A stretch of 64,000 bases of DNA from Aggregatilineales bacterium (GTDB lineage: Bacteria > Chloroflexota > Anaerolineae > Aggregatilineales > Ch27): assembly GCA_029976025.1 (NCBI GenBank), contig JARKNX010000133.1:1-64000 (forward strand). Direction: 5' to 3'. Shown here one piece after another: positions 25,501-35,241 of the stretch (position 1 is the first letter of the stretch; the number at the start of each line of letters is the position of its first letter). The position numbers were made by a program, and so were the translations under genes. The notes beneath the pieces are model-generated. The model made no database searches. It had not been told where the DNA came from and saw only the letters and a list, made by a program, of their open reading frames with translations.

Positions 25501-26157
25501 ATGTCCGGCATGATTACGGCGCTGGAAGTTCAGCAACGTAATAAGGAGCGGGTCAGTGTGTATCTCGATGGCGAATTCGCCTTCGGGGTGACGCTGCTGG
25601 AAGCTGCCCGCCTGCGCCGGGGACAGACCCTGTCCGATGCTGAGATTGCCGAGCTTCGCGCCCGCGATGCTGTAGAGCAGGGCGTGGATCAGGCGGTGCG
25701 CTTCCTCTCTTATCGCCCCCGCAGTGCCGGTGAGATTCGCCGCTATCTGGCCCAGAAACGCGCTGAGCCGCCTGTGATTGAGCAGGTGCTCGACCGGCTG
25801 ATCGGGCTGGGATACGTGGATGATCTGGCGTTCGCCCGCTACTGGGTCGAGAACCGCGAAGAGTTCCGGCCCAAAGGGCCTCTGGCGCTGCGGCAGGAGC
25901 TTCGTGAAAAGGGGATCTCGAAGGCGCTTATCGATCAGGCTTTGAGCGACGTGGACTTCACCGAGTCGGCCTACCGGGCTGTTCAGCCACGCCTGGCCGC
26001 CTGGGGGGCGCTGGACCGTCGCGCGCTGAAGCAAAAAGTGTACGAATATCTGGCCCGGCGTGGGTTTGGGGCTGAGACTATTCGGGACGTGATCGATCGC
26101 GTGCAGGAAGAAACTGAGATGCCCGGACTGGATCGGTTCGATGATGAGATATTGTAG
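25501..26157 (+). CDS. recX: Regulatory protein RecX
   Basis: This 218-residue protein is of the RecX family, which binds RecA filaments and limits recombinase activity. It shows the three tandem three-helix repeats: SYRPRSAGEIRRYL, LGYVDDLAFARYWVENR, KGPLALRQELREKGIS, and a last repeat KVYEYLARRGFGAETI. ATG 25501 has AGAGGG 8 bases upstream; ATG 25510 is possible. recA is not in the window. The stop lies 11 bases before rny, so the two form an operon, preceded by a terminator and a candidate structured leader. Confidence 0.88.
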   Translation: MSGMITALEVQQRNKERVSVYLDGEFAFGVTLLEAARLRRGQTLSDAEIAELRARDAVEQGVDQAVRFLSYRPRSAGEIRRYLAQKRAEPPVIEQVLDRLIGLGYVDDLAFARYWVENREEFRPKGPLALRQELREKGISKALIDQALSDVDFTESAYRAVQPRLAAWGALDRRALKQKVYEYLARRGFGAETIRDVIDRVQEETEMPGLDRFDDEIL

Positions 26158-26168
26158 GAGTACACACC

Positions 26169-27698
26169 ATGGAAGTTGTTGCCCTGATTGTGGTCGGGCT
26201 GGTTGGCCTGATCCTCGGGGCCGCCGGAACGTGGTCTTACGCCAACAGCCAGAACAACAAGCGACGGCTGGAAGCGGAGGAGGCTGTTGCCCGGCTGGCT
26301 GCCGAAGCGGAAGCCAACGCCCGCCAGACTGAAGAACAGGCGAGAGAAAACGCGCTGCAAATCGAACGGGAAGCGAATAAGATGGCGGAACGCCGCCGTC
26401 GTGAGCTGGAGAGGGAGGAAGACCGCCTGCAAAAGCGCCGCGAGGATATCGATAACCGCGTTGAGCGGCTGGACCAGCGGGAGCAGCAAATCAACAAACG
26501 CCAGAGCCGCATCGACAAGCGGTTCACCGAGATTGAGGAGTTACATGCCCAGCGGGTGTCCGAGCTGCAGCGTATCGCCGAGATGACCTCCGAAGAGGCC
26601 CGCGAGCAGCTCCTGCACGTGGTCGAGGAAGAGGCGCGCCAGGACATGGCCCGCAAGATACGCGAGGTAGACGCCGAGCTTAAGGCAACTGCCGATGAGC
26701 GCGCCCGCGATATCATCTCGCTGGCGGTGCAGCGCCTGGCCTCCGAACATGTCAGCGAGATTTCCGTCAGCGTGGTGACGCTGCCTTCTGAGGAGATGAA
26801 GGGCCGTATCATCGGGCGGAACGGACGCAATATCCGCGCCTTTGAGCAGGCGACCGGCGTAGACGTGGTGGTGGACGATACCCCGGAAGCTGTTACCATC
26901 AGCAGCTTCAATCCTATCCGCCGCGAAATCGCCAAGCGCACGCTGGCCAAGCTGGTCCTGGATGGGCGTATCCACCCCGCCCGCATCGAGAAGCTGGTGG
27001 AGGACGCCCGCAAGGAAGTCGAGCGCACGATCAAGGATGAGGGCGAGCGCGCCATGTATGAGGTCGGCGTGCCCGGCCTGCACCCGGAGCTGGTCAAGCT
27101 GGTCGGGCAGCTCAAGTTTCGCACCAGCTACGGCCAGAACCAGCACGCCCACGCCATCGAGACGGCCAACATCGCCGGCATCATTGCCGCCGAGCTGGGG
27201 GCCGACGTGCAGATTGCCAAGATGGGCGGCCTGCTGCATGACATCGGCAAGGCTGTCGATCACGAAGTCGAGGGCACCCATTCCGCCATCGGCGCCGAGC
27301 TGGCCAAACGCTACAACGCGCCAGATCGGGTCGTGAACTGCATCGCCTCCCACCACCATGAGGTGGAGCAGGAGTGCGTGGAAGCGGCTATCGTCGAGGC
27401 GGCGGATGCCATCAGCGGGGCGCGGCCCGGCGCCCGGCGCGAAAGCCTGGAAGCCTATATCAAGCGCGTCAAGGCGCTGGAAGACCTGGCCAAGGGCTTT
27501 GAAGGCGTCGAGCAGAGCTACGCCTTGCAGGCCGGTCGCGAGGTGCGCATCATCGTCCGGCCGGAAGAGATCGACGATCTGGCGACGCTGAAGCTGGCCC
27601 GCGACATCTCGCGCAAGATCGAAGAGTCGATGCAGTACCCCGGCCAGATCAAGGTGCAGGTCATCCGCGAGACGCGCGCCACGGACTACGCGCGGTAA
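26169..27698 (+). CDS. rny: Ribonuclease Y
   Basis: This 509-residue endoribonuclease starts mRNA decay in bacteria lacking RNase E. Order of parts: N-terminal membrane helix (residues 4-24), long charged coiled coil (25-195), KH domain (GRIIGRNGRNIRAFE near 217), then the HD domain with metal-binding LLHDIGKAVDHE and the second His cluster SHHHEVE. The C-terminal helical part (KIEESMQYPGQIKVQVIRE) is typical of the family. The length fits other RNase Y proteins. ATG 26169 has AGGAG 11 bases upstream. Confidence 0.97.
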   Translation: MEVVALIVVGLVGLILGAAGTWSYANSQNNKRRLEAEEAVARLAAEAEANARQTEEQARENALQIEREANKMAERRRRELEREEDRLQKRREDIDNRVERLDQREQQINKRQSRIDKRFTEIEELHAQRVSELQRIAEMTSEEAREQLLHVVEEEARQDMARKIREVDAELKATADERARDIISLAVQRLASEHVSEISVSVVTLPSEEMKGRIIGRNGRNIRAFEQATGVDVVVDDTPEAVTISSFNPIRREIAKRTLAKLVLDGRIHPARIEKLVEDARKEVERTIKDEGERAMYEVGVPGLHPELVKLVGQLKFRTSYGQNQHAHAIETANIAGIIAAELGADVQIAKMGGLLHDIGKAVDHEVEGTHSAIGAELAKRYNAPDRVVNCIASHHHEVEQECVEAAIVEAADAISGARPGARRESLEAYIKRVKALEDLAKGFEGVEQSYALQAGREVRIIVRPEEIDDLATLKLARDISRKIEESMQYPGQIKVQVIRETRATDYAR

Positions 27699-27740
27699 TA
27701 ACTGCGCGCCGCGGTAGTATTCGCGCAGGCAGACATGACG

Positions 27741-27776
27741 ACGGCAGGAGGGTCAGACGGCTCTCCCGCCGTTTTC
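27741..27776 (+). terminator. Intrinsic terminator after rny
   Basis: A 10-base-pair stem with one mismatch (27741-27750 with 27763-27772) has a 12-base loop and is followed by TTTT. It lies 43 bases after the rny stop. Confidence 0.75.
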
Positions 27777-27816
27777 AATTACACCTCCGCCGGCCCGATC
27801 TGTCTGCGCCGGCCCG

Positions 27817-28158
27817 TTACGAATCGCCGATCGGCTCCGGGTCGTGGTCATGGAACTCCATATCGACCAGCGGCGTATCGGCGTGAGCTGTGCGCACCTG
27901 GGCGCGCTCGCCGCACGGCCCGACATGGGCGCACCACCATTCGCGCTCATCCCAGGCCGGCCCCCACGGACCTTCGGCGGGGAACTGGGCGTGCCACCAT
28001 GCCTCACAGGCGGCGCAGCAGAAATGGCGATCCGGCGCGTCGTCGTGCCTGTGCAGCACTACTTTCTGGCCCTGCGGCTGGCGCGTGCTATAGAAGGTCA
28101 TATCGATCTGGCTGCCACAGCCATCGCAAATCAGGACGGGAACCGTGCGGATGCTCAT
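27817..28158 (-). CDS. Small zinc-ribbon-like protein
   Basis: This 113-residue protein starts at ATG 28158 behind AGGAGG with 8 bases spacing; a longer frame upstream is less likely. It has two CxxC pairs (LICDGCG near residue 11 and FCCAACE near 47), the pattern of a zinc-binding ribbon, then a Trp-rich segment (EWWCAHVGPCGE) with two more Cys. Zinc binding is inference. It does not match any family I know well. Confidence 0.65.
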   Translation of the reverse strand: MSIRTVPVLICDGCGSQIDMTFYSTRQPQGQKVVLHRHDDAPDRHFCCAACEAWWHAQFPAEGPWGPAWDEREWWCAHVGPCGERAQVRTAHADTPLVDMEFHDHDPEPIGDS

Positions 28159-28259
28159 GGGTATGCCTCCTGGAGGACCCGGTGAAGCAGCGGACGGGTT
28201 CGCCAGCGGGGAGATCGGCACAACAGGAATGAGGCCGGACTGCTGGCTCCTGATTCGTA

Positions 28260-28784
28260 TTATAAGGGAGAATCGAGCCGCTGGATCAGGGCGTCGAGGA
28301 CATGGTAGATAATCGGACAGCCGCCCGCCCCTTCCAGTATGTCGGGCAGGGTCCAGCGGAAGTCCGGCGTCAGCGCCGGATAGGTGCGGCAGGATTCCGG
28401 GCGGTGCGGGTAGATGCTACACCGCATGTCGCGCAGGAAAGCGCACGGCTTCGCCCGCAGCTTGCCCCATTCGCCGGCCGCTTCCGCCGCTTCATGATCA
28501 ACATAGCGGGCCGCTGCCTCCGCTGTCGGGATCGCCAGGCCATCAGCCAGGCGCGCGACATCCTCCGGCGTCAGGTAGACATCCAGCGAACGACAGCAGT
28601 TGGCGCACCGGGTGCAGTCCACGGCGGCGAGGATCGGCGCGGCCAGCGCGTCAACCAGCGCGTCAAGCGCGGCATCCGACAGTTCGTCTTCCAGCAGCTC
28701 TACCGTGTAGCGCAAGACTTCAAATTCGTCGTGTCGCGCCGCGGCCAGCCTGGCGATGCGGTTCAGATCAGTTTCCAGCGCCAT
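28260..28784 (-). CDS. YkgJ-family cysteine cluster protein
   Basis: This 174-residue protein has the typical Cys cluster of the YkgJ/DUF3109 family: CTRCANCCR near residue 57, PCAFL, then MRCSIYPHRPESCRTYP and a final GGCP. These eight Cys are thought to bind a metal or iron-sulphur cluster; a role is not established. The gene is 9 bases from the large kinase gene upstream, so the two may be co-transcribed. Confidence 0.85.
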   Translation of the reverse strand: MALETDLNRIARLAAARHDEFEVLRYTVELLEDELSDAALDALVDALAAPILAAVDCTRCANCCRSLDVYLTPEDVARLADGLAIPTAEAAARYVDHEAAEAAGEWGKLRAKPCAFLRDMRCSIYPHRPESCRTYPALTPDFRWTLPDILEGAGGCPIIYHVLDALIQRLDSPL

Positions 28785-28793
28785 CGGCCAGCC

Positions 28794-31676
28794 TCACCCG
28801 CCCAGCGCCCCGACCCCGATCGGGCCGCTGATGCTCACGCCGTTGCGCATGGTGATCGTCACCTGGCCGCCCTCCACGTGCATGGATAGTATCTCCCGCG
28901 AGTCGATGGCCCGGCATTCGTCGCCGGTCGATGGGCGGGCGCTCACAGCCCATACTTCGATCTGGTAATCGCCATCCGGCAGCTCGCTGATGCTGGCCCC
29001 TCTGGCGCTGACCGGGCGGACCCGGCGGCCCCACGGGATCAGGTAGCGCGGCACGCTGGAAGCCCCGCGATCTTCGAACAGCGGGGTGAGCAGCCGGTCA
29101 GACGGCGTGGACGCGGCATCCCGGATGCGGATCAGATACGCACCGCCGGGGTTGAACCCCCCTTCGACCGGCGAGACCGGATTCCAGGCGAGCTGGATGC
29201 CTTCACCGGTCAGCGCGGCTACCACATTGCGGGGCGCTCCGGGCAGCTCATAGCCGCCGCGATGGGCGACTGTGAAGCGGCGGCCGGTGACTTCCACGCT
29301 GTCGTGCAGCGGAACCAGCGTGTACTCTCCGGGGAGCAGGGAGCGATCAGCCCCGTAATATCCGTAGCGGCGGGCGGTCTGGCCCGGCAGGTCCGGCTGC
29401 GGATAGAGCATGTAGGACTGCCCGCCCACGTCGCGCGGACCCAGCGCCCACACCGCTTCCACGTAAGTCCCTTCGATAGCTGTCTCCAGAGCGGCGCCGG
29501 GCACGGGCCGCCCGCCCTCCGGCACGGTGGCGAAATCCTGCACGCAGTACATTTCCGCGCCCAGCCAGACCAGATCCACATCATCGCGCGGGCTGAGCCT
29601 GTTGACGGCCATATCATCAAAGCTGACCGGGAGCGCTGACCCCGCCGGCACGCTGAGGATGCCGTTCGGGCCGATGGTGGGCGGCAGGGGGTTGCGAATG
29701 ACGCTCAGCCGCACGCCGTCCAGATGCACCAGCAGGTACTCCCCGCGCGCCTCCAGCCGGAGGGTATGCCACAGCACGCCGCTGATCGCTTCCTCGATAC
29801 GGAGGAGGAGGATATCGTCGCGGGGGCAGGTCCCATTGACCGCCGGCCGGTTGTTGTACAGCACAGCGATGCCGCCTTCGCTAACCTGGGCGTATACCAC
29901 CTGACAGCGGGCCAGATCGCCGTAGAAATCGGCGGTCAGGATGCCGCCGCTGCCCAGCGCGAAGTCGAGCTGCCAGGAATACGTGCGGCCCCAGTCGGCG
30001 GCATCCAGGCGGCGGGCCTGCCCTGGCGCGTGGGCCGCCAGAACCTGATTCCCGGCGCCTCCTCTGGCTTCTGCCGGCTCGACCTGCCAGCCCGGCGGCA
30101 GGAGCCAGCGGTCCGCGCCCCGGCTGAAGTCGTCCAGCACGCGGACGCCGGGCGACCAGTGGGCCAGGTCCGGCGTCGCTGTGGGCGGCGGGAGCGGCGA
30201 TGGCGTCCAGGTCGGCGTGGAGGCGATCTCGGTGGACAGCCGATCCAGCGTCGCCTGGACGATGGCCTGCCCGGTGGCCGGGATGTTGAGCGTCGCCGTA
30301 GGCGTTATAGACGGCGTCAGCGTTGGCCGGGGCGTGGCAGTGACCGTCGGCGTGCCCGGCGGGGGCGGCGTCGGCGTGGCTGTCGGCGGCGGGGTAGCGG
30401 TGATCGTCGGCGTGGCTGTTTCGGTGGCCGTCGGCGGCGGCGTGAGCGTCAGGGTGGCGGTTGTCGTCGGGGTATCGGTCGCCGTCGGGGTGCTGGAAGG
30501 CGTCGATGTGAAGGTCGGGATCGGCGTGTCGGTAGGCGTGGCGCTCGGCTCCGGCGTGGCGCTTGGCCCCGGCGTGGCGGTCACCACGAACGGCGTCGGG
30601 CTGGGCGCCGGGGTGGAAGTCTGAACGATGACTTCGCCGGGCGGCGGCGTGGCCGTCACGGCGAACAGCGTCGCCGTGGGGACGGGCGTCCGCGTCGAGA
30701 CTGGCGCGACCGGCGGGGTCGAGGTCAGCGCCCGGAGGGCCAGCAGCAGGAAGCCCAGGACTGCCAGAATAAGGACGGCGGCGGCCAGCACGATCAGCGA
30801 ACGCCAGCGATACCCGCGCGGGAAGCGCCCCGCCCGCCGGCTGTCGCCGTCCGCCGGCAGGCCGGCTTCAAGATCAGCAGCCACTTTGCGCATCAGGGTG
30901 TAGCGGCGTTCTGGCGCTTTCTCCAGGCAGCGCTCGATGATGGCGGCGTAACCGGGCGACAGCTCGGATCGTATCTCGCGCAGATCGGGCGTCGGATCGT
31001 TGAAGATAGCGTGGATAGTCGCCATCTCTATCCGCCCGTAGAAGGGCACGTGCCCGGCCAGCATCTCGAACATGACCACGCCCAGGCTCCAGATATCGTC
31101 AGTCTGCCGGGCGGGCGCGCCCTGCCAGCGCTGTGGACTCATGTAATACGGGCTGCCGGCGAAGCGCGGCATCTCAGTATTCGGCCCCTCCGGCTGCTCC
31201 ACCAGCAGGGCCAGGCCGAAGTCGGAGAGCTTGGGCACGCCCTCCGCCGTGAGCAGGATATTTTCCGGCTTGAGGTCGCGGTGCACGATTGAGTTGTCAT
31301 GGGCGCGGGTCAGGGCGTCGGTGACGGCCAGCGTGATCCGCCGGAAGGCTGTCTCGCTCAGCGGTCCGCTGGAAGTGATCAGGTCCAGCAGGTTGCCGCC
31401 GCTGAGATACTCCATGACGATGACGTGCTGATCGCCGACGGCAAAATCTTCGATGTACTCAACGATATTGGGGTGGTTGAGCCGCTTGAGGATGCCGGCT
31501 TCCATACGGAAGCGGTTGAGGTAGGCCGTGTCGCGGGTCAGCTCAGGATTGAGGACTTTGACGGCAACCCGGCGGTTGTACTCCCAGGAATCGACAGCCA
31601 GAAAGACCTCGCCCATGCCGCCGCGTCCCAGCGACCGGATCACGGTATAGCGTTCGTTGAGCGTCTTGCCGATCAT
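28794..31676 (-). CDS. Transmembrane Ser/Thr protein kinase with extracellular sensor
   Basis: This 960-residue Hanks-type kinase has all catalytic residues: glycine loop LGRGGMGEV (16-24), Lys40 (VAVKVL), Glu59, VHRDLKPEN (Asp134, Asn139), DFG (152-154) and SPYYMSPQRW. A membrane helix lies near 293-315. Outside is a Thr/Pro-rich linker of about 170 residues and a large C-terminal region. Its first part, near 515-690 (WQLDFALGSGGILTADFYGD), looks like a LamG/DUF1080-type beta-sandwich; the rest is beta-rich. The kinase-like gene upstream ends 2 bases before this start, so they are an operon. An FHA protein that could read its phospho-threonines is encoded 3.6 kb away. Confidence 0.93.
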   Translation of the reverse strand: MIGKTLNERYTVIRSLGRGGMGEVFLAVDSWEYNRRVAVKVLNPELTRDTAYLNRFRMEAGILKRLNHPNIVEYIEDFAVGDQHVIVMEYLSGGNLLDLITSSGPLSETAFRRITLAVTDALTRAHDNSIVHRDLKPENILLTAEGVPKLSDFGLALLVEQPEGPNTEMPRFAGSPYYMSPQRWQGAPARQTDDIWSLGVVMFEMLAGHVPFYGRIEMATIHAIFNDPTPDLREIRSELSPGYAAIIERCLEKAPERRYTLMRKVAADLEAGLPADGDSRRAGRFPRGYRWRSLIVLAAAVLILAVLGFLLLALRALTSTPPVAPVSTRTPVPTATLFAVTATPPPGEVIVQTSTPAPSPTPFVVTATPGPSATPEPSATPTDTPIPTFTSTPSSTPTATDTPTTTATLTLTPPPTATETATPTITATPPPTATPTPPPPGTPTVTATPRPTLTPSITPTATLNIPATGQAIVQATLDRLSTEIASTPTWTPSPLPPPTATPDLAHWSPGVRVLDDFSRGADRWLLPPGWQVEPAEARGGAGNQVLAAHAPGQARRLDAADWGRTYSWQLDFALGSGGILTADFYGDLARCQVVYAQVSEGGIAVLYNNRPAVNGTCPRDDILLLRIEEAISGVLWHTLRLEARGEYLLVHLDGVRLSVIRNPLPPTIGPNGILSVPAGSALPVSFDDMAVNRLSPRDDVDLVWLGAEMYCVQDFATVPEGGRPVPGAALETAIEGTYVEAVWALGPRDVGGQSYMLYPQPDLPGQTARRYGYYGADRSLLPGEYTLVPLHDSVEVTGRRFTVAHRGGYELPGAPRNVVAALTGEGIQLAWNPVSPVEGGFNPGGAYLIRIRDAASTPSDRLLTPLFEDRGASSVPRYLIPWGRRVRPVSARGASISELPDGDYQIEVWAVSARPSTGDECRAIDSREILSMHVEGGQVTITMRNGVSISGPIGVGALGG

Positions 31677-31678
31677 GC

Positions 31679-33994
31679 CTACCCCCCTGTCAGCGGCGTT
31701 GGCGTCGGCACGGGGGCCGTCTGGCGGTGACAGATCAGGACGTTATCCAGCCAGGGGGCGCTGTCAATGGAGCCGTTGATGGCGATTTCGACCAGCGGCG
31801 TGAGGGCGTCATTGCTGAGGACGAGCAGGGCCGTGTGCGGGCCGTCGGCGCTGAACACGGTCAGGGTGAAGATGGTGCGCCCCTGCCCGATCGGCTGGAA
31901 GCCCATATCCACCGTTATCCATTCGTTGAATGGCGCGCTCACCAGCGAGGAGACTGTCTCCGGCTGGCCGCCGCGCACCTGCTCCAGCAGCAATCCGGTC
32001 CCTGCTGCGGCCTCGGCGATACGCCAGTTCAGGCGCCAGCCGATGCGCGTTTCGGTGGTCCCCTGCGGGACAAAGCTGACAGTCAGCGGCGGCGTCACCG
32101 CCGCCGGGGCCAGCATATCAAAACGGAGACGGATATTCTCCCGCGGGATGGGCAGGGTCCAGGTGCCGTTGTGGGTCAGGTGCAGGGCTGTGTCGCCGCC
32201 GATCTGCTCCACGGTGAAATCCTCCGGCATGGCGCCCGGCAGCGTCACTCCCGGCCTGAAGTCGGTGAAGGCCACCAGATTCTCGCCCGCGGCGCACAGC
32301 GGCAGGGCGCTGTCAGCCGTGCGCGCCGTGTGGTAAACGGCCAGCGCGGCGGCGGCTGGCGTCAGGGCGATGCTGGTGGCATCCAGATCGGGATCGACCG
32401 GGGCCATGAGAGTCGCCAGAGCGACCTGCGTGGCGCGGATGACGGCCGCCCGCGTCACAAAAGCGTCGTAATCCGCCGTCGCCGAGGCGTTGGCCGTGGC
32501 CGTGGCCGTCGCCGTTGGCGTGGCTGAGACGGTCGGGCTGGGCGTGATGGTGATGGTGGCGGTGGCCGTGGCTGTCAGGGAGGCGGTCGCCGACGGAGAT
32601 GGCGTGACAGTAGCCGTCGGGGAAGCGGACGCGGTGACAGTCGGGCTGGGCGTGGCGGTGGCCGTGGCGGTGACGGTGAGAGTCGGCGTGCTGGTATCCG
32701 TCGGCGCGGCCGTCGGTGTCGCCGACGGCGTATCAGTCGGGGCGGGCGTGTTGGTGATCACCAGCGGGGTCCAGGTGGCGCTCGGCGTCATGGTGAGGGC
32801 GGCCTGGCCGGGTTCGGCGGTCTGGAAGGGCAGGATCACCGGCGTGGGTGTATCCGATGGCGTGGGCGAGATGATCACGGCGGCGACCCGGATAGCCGTT
32901 GGCGTCGGCCGGTAGCGCGCCACGAACATCGCCCCCCCGCCCGCCAGGGCGCTGATGATGAGCAGGAGGAGCGCGATAAACAGCACCCACGACACCACAG
33001 GACTCCAGCGGCGCGGCATCAGGCCGGTCCGGCGCCCCGGCCAGCGCACGGACCCGCGCTCCAGATCGAAAATCACGGCGCCCAGGCTGCGATAGCGGCG
33101 CCAGGGGTCTTTTTCCAGACAGCGCTCGATAATGGCGACAAAACCGCGCGGCACGCGCCCGCGCAAATTAGGCGTGGCGAAGTGCAGCACCCGGTCCATA
33201 ATGGCGGCGTCGCTATCGGCGTCAAACGGCAGTCGCCCCCCGACGAACTGGAAGAACAGCACGCCCAGATTCCAGATATCGTCCGAGATGCCCGGCGGCT
33301 GGCCGATCCAGCGCTGCGGACTGGTGTAGTTGGACAGGTTCAGGCGGGCGGTTGTTGTCGCCAGGCGGCGGTTCTCCAGCAAACGATGCAGGCCGGCATC
33401 GACAATCACCAGGCGCAGCTCGCCTGGCGTATCGACGAAATCAGGCTCCGCATCCGGCCCGATTGCCGGCATCAGGTACGGAGCCGCCGGCCCCTCCTCC
33501 GCTCTGCCGTCCGCGCTGTAAGCGTCGCCCGCATCGTCTACGTCGTCCGCGGCATAGGGCGGCGCGGCGTTCTTGGCCACCACGAAAATGTTACGCGGCC
33601 GCAGGTCGCCGTGCACTACATGGTTGATGTGGGCTGCATGCAGGCTGCGGGCCAGCGAAATAGCCCAGTTCTGGAACTGCGTGGACGAAAGCGGGCCGTG
33701 TTGAGCCAGATATTCTTCCAGCGACTGGCCGGGCAGGTAAGGTCGCACCAGGTGAAGCCGATCATCGAAGAAGAAAATATCGTGGTAGGGGGCCATCGTG
33801 GGCAGGGCCAGCTCGCGGAGGATAGCCATCTCGCTCTCGAACGCCGCCAGCACATCCGGATCGATGGTGATCTGGCGGTTCAGCGCCCGGATCACCACCA
33901 GCAGCCCGGTTTGCATATCCTCCGCCAGGAAGACATCGTCCAGCGGGCTGCGCTCCAGAATTTCACCGGTACGGTAGCGGTGGCGAATGATCAT
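31679..33994 (-). CDS. Divergent transmembrane kinase-like protein
   Basis: This 771-residue protein has the same layout as its neighbour: kinase fold (about 1-310), membrane helix (about 325-350), Thr/Pro linker, and a C-terminal domain. Key residues differ: no glycine-rich loop (GEILERSPLDD), Arg36 replaces the ATP-anchoring Lys (VVIRAL), HRD is HGD (VVHGDLRPRN), and DFG is DAG (VDAG) after a long acidic insertion (about 140-190). The catalytic Asp and Asn remain. It is probably a pseudokinase or very weak kinase. ATG 33994 starts directly with the kinase fold; an upstream ORF extension is poor. Confidence 0.82.
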   Translation of the reverse strand: MIIRHRYRTGEILERSPLDDVFLAEDMQTGLLVVIRALNRQITIDPDVLAAFESEMAILRELALPTMAPYHDIFFFDDRLHLVRPYLPGQSLEEYLAQHGPLSSTQFQNWAISLARSLHAAHINHVVHGDLRPRNIFVVAKNAAPPYAADDVDDAGDAYSADGRAEEGPAAPYLMPAIGPDAEPDFVDTPGELRLVIVDAGLHRLLENRRLATTTARLNLSNYTSPQRWIGQPPGISDDIWNLGVLFFQFVGGRLPFDADSDAAIMDRVLHFATPNLRGRVPRGFVAIIERCLEKDPWRRYRSLGAVIFDLERGSVRWPGRRTGLMPRRWSPVVSWVLFIALLLLIISALAGGGAMFVARYRPTPTAIRVAAVIISPTPSDTPTPVILPFQTAEPGQAALTMTPSATWTPLVITNTPAPTDTPSATPTAAPTDTSTPTLTVTATATATPSPTVTASASPTATVTPSPSATASLTATATATITITPSPTVSATPTATATATANASATADYDAFVTRAAVIRATQVALATLMAPVDPDLDATSIALTPAAAALAVYHTARTADSALPLCAAGENLVAFTDFRPGVTLPGAMPEDFTVEQIGGDTALHLTHNGTWTLPIPRENIRLRFDMLAPAAVTPPLTVSFVPQGTTETRIGWRLNWRIAEAAAGTGLLLEQVRGGQPETVSSLVSAPFNEWITVDMGFQPIGQGRTIFTLTVFSADGPHTALLVLSNDALTPLVEIAINGSIDSAPWLDNVLICHRQTAPVPTPTPLTGG

Positions 33995-34213
33995 AGACGA
34001 GTCAGGCTCAGCGTGCGCGCCTTTGCCGCGCAGCAACCCCCGCCGGAATCGAACAGGGCTATCCCGGCGCAGGCCCCCATTATACCGGCAGACGTGCCCG
34101 TGCCCAACTGAGATGGCCGCGCCGGGATCGTGACAGGGGGCGATAAAAGGCGCATAACCGGTCGGGAGTGGGTACAATGGGGCTGCGAAAACTCAACAGG
34201 AGGGAGTAACCCG

Positions 34214-35155
34214 ATGCTGAAGCGAATGCTGGGAACATCTGGCCTGGAGCTGACCGCCATTGGTTTTGGCGCGTGGGCCATCGGCGGCGGCGGATGGGAA
34301 TTCGGGTGGGGCGAACAGGACGATGCTGATTCTATCGCCGCCATCCACCGCAGCCTCGATCAGGGTGTCAACTGGATTGACACCGCGCCGGCCTATGGCA
34401 TGGGCCGATCGGAAGAAGTGATCGGGAAGGCTCTGGCCGGACGGCGTCACGAAGTCATCCTGGCGACCAAATGCGGCCTGGAATGGGATTCGGCGGGCAA
34501 TGTCCGCCGCAATGGACGTCCGGAGCGTATCCGCCAGGAAGTGGAAGACAGCCTGCGCCGTCTGAATACAGATGTTATTGATCTCTACCAGATTCACTGG
34601 CCGGATGCCAGCACTCCGATTGCCGAGTCGTGGGGGACGATGGCCGAGCTGGTCCGGGAAGGCAAGGTGCGCGCTATTGGCGTCTCCAACTTCAGCGTGG
34701 CCCAGATGCAAGAAGCGCAGGCGGTCCACCCGATTGCGTCCCTGCAGCCGCCCTACAGCCTGATGCGGCGCGGTATCGAGGCGGAGATACTGCCTTTCTG
34801 CCGCCGCGAGAATATCGGCGTGGTGGCTTACAGCCCGATGACGTCCGGCCTGCTGACCGAGCGCTTCGACTCGGCCCGTCTGCCCGCTGATGACTGGCGC
34901 CTCCGTGACTTCGATGAGGGGGACTTCCGCCGGGCCAGGGCGCTGGTAGAGCGGCTCAAGCCGCTGGCCCACGCCGCCGGGCGCACCGTTGGCCAGCTTG
35001 CTGTGGCCTGGGTCAACAGCCAGCCGGGCGTGACAGCGGCCATCGTCGGGGCGCGCCGCCCGGATCAGGCGGATGAAAACGTCAGCGGCGGGGTCTGGAT
35101 TCTGGATGCGGCGCAGTTAGCCGCCATCGACGAGGTGCTGGCCGCCGTACCCTGA
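34214..35155 (+). CDS. Aldo/keto reductase
   Basis: This 313-residue TIM-barrel oxidoreductase uses NADPH to reduce carbonyls. The catalytic tetrad is visible: Asp and Tyr in DTAPAYGMG (about residues 57-62), Lys in VILATKCG, and His in YQIHWPD. The C-terminal cofactor motif VGARRPDQADEN is present. ATG 34214 with AGGAGGG about 8 bases upstream is the start. It is divergent from the kinase-like gene and ends at a strong terminator. The substrate is unknown. Confidence 0.93.
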   Translation: MLKRMLGTSGLELTAIGFGAWAIGGGGWEFGWGEQDDADSIAAIHRSLDQGVNWIDTAPAYGMGRSEEVIGKALAGRRHEVILATKCGLEWDSAGNVRRNGRPERIRQEVEDSLRRLNTDVIDLYQIHWPDASTPIAESWGTMAELVREGKVRAIGVSNFSVAQMQEAQAVHPIASLQPPYSLMRRGIEAEILPFCRRENIGVVAYSPMTSGLLTERFDSARLPADDWRLRDFDEGDFRRARALVERLKPLAHAAGRTVGQLAVAWVNSQPGVTAAIVGARRPDQADENVSGGVWILDAAQLAAIDEVLAAVP

Positions 35156-35183
35156 GGCGCCCGCACAATATCGTCACCGCAAT

Positions 35184-35213
35184 ACGCCGGGCACAATTTG
35201 CCCGGCGTTTGTT
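35184..35213 (+). terminator. Intrinsic terminator between convergent genes
   Basis: A perfect 10-base-pair stem (35184-35193 with 35199-35208) has a 5-base loop and is followed by TTGTTGT. It lies 29 bases after the aldo/keto reductase stop and also 29 bases from the FHA gene stop on the other strand, so it may serve both. Confidence 0.75.
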
Positions 35214-35241
35214 GTATCGGGCTGCGCCATCCGCCGGGCGG

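Noticed and set aside
30170-30720. Open frames rich in Gly/Val and Arg opposite the kinase linkers
   Set aside because: They are antisense shadows of the Thr/Pro linker codons and have no ribosome sites.
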